From the NCBI RefSeq assembly GCF_003384935.1, contig NZ_QTTQ01000010.1, positions 62,001 to 126,000 on the forward strand: 64,000 nt of DNA, given 5' to 3'. Each line of letters opens with the position of its first letter. Positions within the stretch are counted from its first letter, which is position 1. The position numbers and the translations under genes were made by a program. Of the stretch, positions 61,389 through 64,000 are shown piece after piece. Below the pieces are notes generated by a model that saw only the letters and a program-made list of their open reading frames with translations, was not told the DNA's origin and ran no database searches. Source of the stretch: Lutibacter oceani (GTDB taxonomy: Bacteria; Bacteroidota; Bacteroidia; Flavobacteriales; Flavobacteriaceae).

Positions 61389-62052
61389 CTACTTTTACAA
61401 CTCCAACAGAAGCTTTTTCAGCTAAAACAGTTAAGTTTTTGAAATAGTTTTTTTGTATTGATGGTTTTGGATCAATAAAATAAACGGGTATTTTGGGTTT
61501 TATAAAATGTATCAAATTTGCTGCAGGATAAACCTGCATAGAAGTTCCAATTATAATTAAAATATCTGCTTTTGAAGTTATTTCAATAGCATTATCAAAT
61601 AGAGGTACAGCTTCACCAAACCATACAATATGAGGCCTTAATTGTGAATTTTCTTCGCAAAAATCACCTATTAATAAATCTTTTTCCCAATTATAAATTA
61701 ACGCAGGATTTTTAATACTTCTAACCTTTAATAATTCTCCATGCAAATGTAATACGTTTTTACTACCAGCTCTTTCATGTAAATCATCAATATTTTGAGT
61801 AATTATATCTACCTGGTATTTTGCTTCCAGTTTTACCAAAGACTTGTGAGCTAAATTTGGTGAAACCTGAATTAATTGTTTTCTTCTTTTGTTATAAAAG
61901 TTTAATACTAATTGCTTGTTTTTTTGCCAACCAATTGGCGAAGCTACTTCCAAAATATCATGACCTTCCCATAGTCCATTTGCATCTCTAAAAGTGTTAA
62001 TTCCACTTTCAGCGCTTATTCCTGCTCCGGTAAGTATTACAATCCTTTTCAT
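61366..62052 (-). CDS. cobB: NAD-dependent protein deacylase, zinc-less class III-like sirtuin
   Basis: A 228-residue sirtuin. GAGISAESGINTFRDANGLW binds NAD, TQNIDDLHERAG and LHLHGE (catalytic His104) are in place. The YxxR pair of desuccinylase-type (SIRT5-like) sirtuins is seen as Tyr53 and Arg56 in NFYNKRR. The four Cys that normally hold zinc after the LHGE motif are missing: only one Cys is present before QLRPHIVWFGEAVP. The protein should still remove acyl groups, likely succinyl, malonyl or acetyl, from lysines. Its 3' end overlaps DUF6495. Confidence 0.9.
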   Translation of the reverse strand: MKRIVILTGAGISAESGINTFRDANGLWEGHDILEVASPIGWQKNKQLVLNFYNKRRKQLIQVSPNLAHKSLVKLEAKYQVDIITQNIDDLHERAGSKNVLHLHGELLKVRSIKNPALIYNWEKDLLIGDFCEENSQLRPHIVWFGEAVPLFDNAIEITSKADILIIIGTSMQVYPAANLIHFIKPKIPVYFIDPKPSIQKNYFKNLTVLAEKASVGVVKVVTELIDL

Positions 62053-62161
62053 TTAGATATATTTTCACCAACCTGTTTTTTTTAATTATTCATTTCGGTT
62101 GGAAGTATTTAATTTTTAAGAAATGCCCATTATATGCATTCATTAATCAAAAGTAAAATTT

Positions 62162-62169
62162 TATCTTTG
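62162..62169 (+). promoter_or_regulatory. Candidate -7 box for the methyltransferase gene
   Basis: TATCTTTG fits TAnnTTTG and is 16 bases before the ATG at 62186. A matching TTTG at about -33 was not found. Confidence 0.35.
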
Positions 62170-62185
62170 AAAAAATACAATTTAA

Positions 62186-62863
62186 ATGGTTGATCAAAAA
62201 TATATTGAATTTTTAGAACAATTTGTAACTGAAAAAAGAAGAAATTTATTTCAAGAAGTTTTGGAAAATAGGACTAGACATTTTACGGTAGCAATAGAAG
62301 ATATTTTTCAACCACATAATGCAAGTGCCATTGTAAGAAGTTGTGATGTGTTTGGTTTACAAGATTTACATGTTATTGAAAGTAAATATGAATTTTACGC
62401 TTCAAGGTTAGTTGCAAAAGGAGCTCAAAAATGGATAGATTTTAACATGTACAATCAAAAAGATACAAATAACACATTAAATTGTATAGATAATTTACGG
62501 TCAAAAGGGTATAAAATTATTGCGACAACACCACACAACGATTCTTGTTTGTTACAAGATTTTGATATTTCTCAAAAATCAGCTTTCTTTTTTGGAGTTG
62601 AAAAACAAGGACTTTCAAAAGATGTTATGGATAATGCAGATGGTTTTTTAAAAATTCCAATGGTTGGTTTTACTGAAAGTTTAAATATTTCAGTTGCCGC
62701 GGCAATTATTCTTCAAAATATGAATGAAAAGCTTAAAAAATCAGCTATAGATTGGAAACTTACAGAATATGAGCGAACTGAAAAATATCAGGAATGGCTA
62801 GAAAAATCAATAAAAAGTATCAAAAAAATTAAAGCAAAATATTATTACGAAATTTCTAGTTAA
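62186..62863 (+). CDS. SpoU/TrmH-type RNA 2'-O-methyltransferase
   Basis: A 225-residue knotted methyltransferase. PHNASAIVRSCDVFGLQDLHVI (motif 1 region), FFFGVEKQGLSKDVM (motif 2) and IPMVGFTESLNISVAAAI (motif 3) are complete, giving the SAM-binding knot and catalytic Arg/Asn. Length and N-terminus fit the tRNA Gm18 methyltransferase TrmH rather than the longer rRNA RlmB. Overlaps the end of the convergent downstream gene by eight bases. Confidence 0.88.
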   Translation: MVDQKYIEFLEQFVTEKRRNLFQEVLENRTRHFTVAIEDIFQPHNASAIVRSCDVFGLQDLHVIESKYEFYASRLVAKGAQKWIDFNMYNQKDTNNTLNCIDNLRSKGYKIIATTPHNDSCLLQDFDISQKSAFFFGVEKQGLSKDVMDNADGFLKIPMVGFTESLNISVAAAIILQNMNEKLKKSAIDWKLTEYERTEKYQEWLEKSIKSIKKIKAKYYYEISS

Positions 62864-63230
62864 TACTTATACTTTTAATTATTGCTGAAGAATTACAGTT
62901 AATTACTGTTAAAGTAATGTTTTTTAATTCCTTTTTTCCTTTTATATTATATTGGTATAAACAACTATCCAATTTTATTTTATTCATTAAATCTACATTT
63001 CCATTCTTAAGAATTTGTGAAATAATAACTGTATCAATTTCTGAAGAAGTATTTAAAATTTTAAGAGCATCTTCGGAGAAGATTCTTTCTTTAACTCTAA
63101 GGGTTTTTAGTACGCGAGCATTTGGACCATAATCAAAAGAAGTATTTTTTTTACCAAATACAAATATTACAATAATAATTCCAATAGTTAATCCGCCTAA
63201 AAAAAAAGGTAATCGTTGTTTAAAAGTCAT
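62856..63230 (-). CDS. DUF4258-like protein next to alanine dehydrogenase
   Basis: A 124-residue protein with an N-terminal hydrophobic anchor (RLPFFLGGLTIGIIIVIFVFG), then FDYGPNARVLKTLRVKERIF and a small beta/alpha domain. The YGPNARV motif and position directly downstream of alanine dehydrogenase match a pairing I recall across Flavobacteriaceae under the DUF4258 name. The family's CDYGPNARV normally has Cys, here Phe. Function unknown. It starts one base after the alanine dehydrogenase stop. Confidence 0.7.
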   Translation of the reverse strand: MTFKQRLPFFLGGLTIGIIIVIFVFGKKNTSFDYGPNARVLKTLRVKERIFSEDALKILNTSSEIDTVIISQILKNGNVDLMNKIKLDSCLYQYNIKGKKELKNITLTVINCNSSAIIKSISIN

Positions 63231-63231
63231 A

Positions 63232-64000
63232 TTACAAAAATAGTAAATTTATATCTCTAAATGGGATATTAAACCAGTCTGCAACTGTTTTATTAGTTAA
63301 AATTCCGTGGTAAAAATACATTCCTTTTTGCAAACTTTTGTCAAAACGCACAGCATTTTCAAATCCACCTTCTTCAGCTATATTTGAAAGGTAAGGAGTA
63401 AAAATATTACTTATTGATACAGAGGCAGTTCTGGAATATCTAGATGGTATATTTGGAACACAATAATGAATAACTCCATATTTTTCAATAGTTGGATTTT
63501 TATGTGTTGTAACTTCAGAAGTTTCAAAGCATCCACCTCTATCAATACTTACGTCAACAATTACGGATCCTGTTTTCATTTGTTCAACCATTTCTTCAGT
63601 AACAAGAACTGGGGAGCGAGAGTTTCCTCTTACAGCTCCAATAGCTATATCGCACCTCATTAATGCTTTTTGCAGGGTTTTAGGCTGTATTGTTGAAGTG
63701 TAAATTGGTCGCCCTAAATTATGTTGTAAACTTCTTAGTTTGGTTAAAGAGTTGTCGAAAACTTTTACATTTGCACCTAATCCAATTGCTGAACGAGCTG
63801 CAAACTCAGCAACAGTACCAGCGCCTAGAATTACAACTTCAGTAGGAGGAACCCCACTAATATTCCCTAATAGCAATCCATTTCCTGCATTATCTTTACT
63901 CATCATTTCTGCGGCAATTAAAATTGATGCAGTTCCGGCTATTTCACTTAAAGATTTTACAACTGAATAAATACCGTGTTCATCTCTAATATAATCAAAC
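63232..64000 (-). CDS. ald: Alanine dehydrogenase, C-terminal part (cut by window edge)
   Basis: About 256 residues are visible. The frame stays open to position 64000, reading FDYIRDEHGIYSVVKSLSEI at the edge, so the gene continues outside. PPTEVVILGAGTVAEFAAR is the NAD-binding Rossmann motif, followed by VTEEMVEQMKTGSVIVDVSI and HYCVPNIPSRYSRTASVSIS. Catalyses reversible NAD-dependent deamination of alanine to pyruvate. The apparent internal Met (63906) is not the true start. Confidence 0.93.
   Translation of the reverse strand, partial: FDYIRDEHGIYSVVKSLSEIAGTASILIAAEMMSKDNAGNGLLLGNISGVPPTEVVILGAGTVAEFAARSAIGLGANVKVFDNSLTKLRSLQHNLGRPIYTSTIQPKTLQKALMRCDIAIGAVRGNSRSPVLVTEEMVEQMKTGSVIVDVSIDRGGCFETSEVTTHKNPTIEKYGVIHYCVPNIPSRYSRTASVSISNIFTPYLSNIAEEGGFENAVRFDKSLQKGMYFYHGILTNKTVADWFNIPFRDINLLFL

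Noticed and set aside
63232-63906. Complete 224-residue NAD-binding protein
   Set aside because: The frame continues without a stop to the window edge and reads as alanine dehydrogenase, so the internal Met is not a start.

Overview
The window reads as chromosome of a low-GC Bacteroidota bacterium, most likely a marine-type member of Flavobacteriaceae. The support is strongly AT-rich DNA, A-rich leaders instead of Shine-Dalgarno sites, promoter boxes of the Bacteroidota type (TTTG, about 20 bases, TAnnTTTG), a TonB-dependent receptor with an N-terminal regulatory-like domain, and Bacteroidota families such as DUF6495, DUF6155, DUF6787 and a DUF4258-like protein next to alanine dehydrogenase. 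Species cannot be fixed from sequence reading alone. No rRNA, tRNA, CRISPR array, transposase or integrase was seen.

Layout. 0-6 kb: housekeeping enzymes (threonine aldolase, secreted M28 peptidase, MsrA, an SDR protein) and small membrane or secreted proteins. 6-10.4 kb: a dicarboxylate/amino-acid symporter followed by a tight set of ATP-grasp ligase, N-formylglutamate-amidohydrolase-like hydrolase and QEGLA-type metallocarboxypeptidase. 10.9-16.6 kb: a MacB-type ABC export operon with one ATPase, three permeases (two of them recent tandem duplicates) and an adaptor. 17-19.3 kb: typA with a tiny divergent membrane protein. 19.4-21.1 kb: DUF2202 lipoprotein, c-type cytochrome and a NifX-like protein, with a shared sequence motif upstream of both units. 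21.4-23.4 kb: a MarR regulator with a visible promoter and operator, then a region of hairpin repeats around a CAP-domain lipoprotein. 23.5-25.7 kb: thioesterase, glycosyltransferase, 4-TM protein.

25.8-32.4 kb is the most unusual part. A 36-residue peptide gene made of an exact 24-bp tandem repeat is divergent from a five-gene, same-strand set: TolB/TPR-like membrane protein, single-TM protein, caspase plus alpha/beta-hydrolase plus helical-repeat protein, small PGDYG-like protein, and TIR-TM protein. It looks like a membrane-linked conflict or immune-type system, but its function is inferred.

32.4-39.6 kb: cold-shock protein with a long leader and a coupled upstream ORF, DEAD-box helicase, an atypical Nramp-like carrier, LolA-like protein and a large BNR/VPS10-type protein. 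39.7-43.6 kb: 5-oxoprolinase pxpABC and a GH5 lipoprotein with an inserted domain. 43.8-48.7 kb: S9 peptidase, DUF6155 and an SF2 helicase. 48.8-51.4 kb: an ECF sigma locus with a possible membrane anti-sigma and envelope-stress-like proteins. 51.5-56.4 kb: EamA transporter, an Asn/Arg-rich secreted protein and priA, which appears to start at a non-standard ATT codon. 56.5-64 kb: rpsF-rpsR-rplI, a TonB-dependent receptor, DUF6495, a zinc-less class III-like sirtuin, a TrmH-type methyltransferase and alanine dehydrogenase cut by the window edge.
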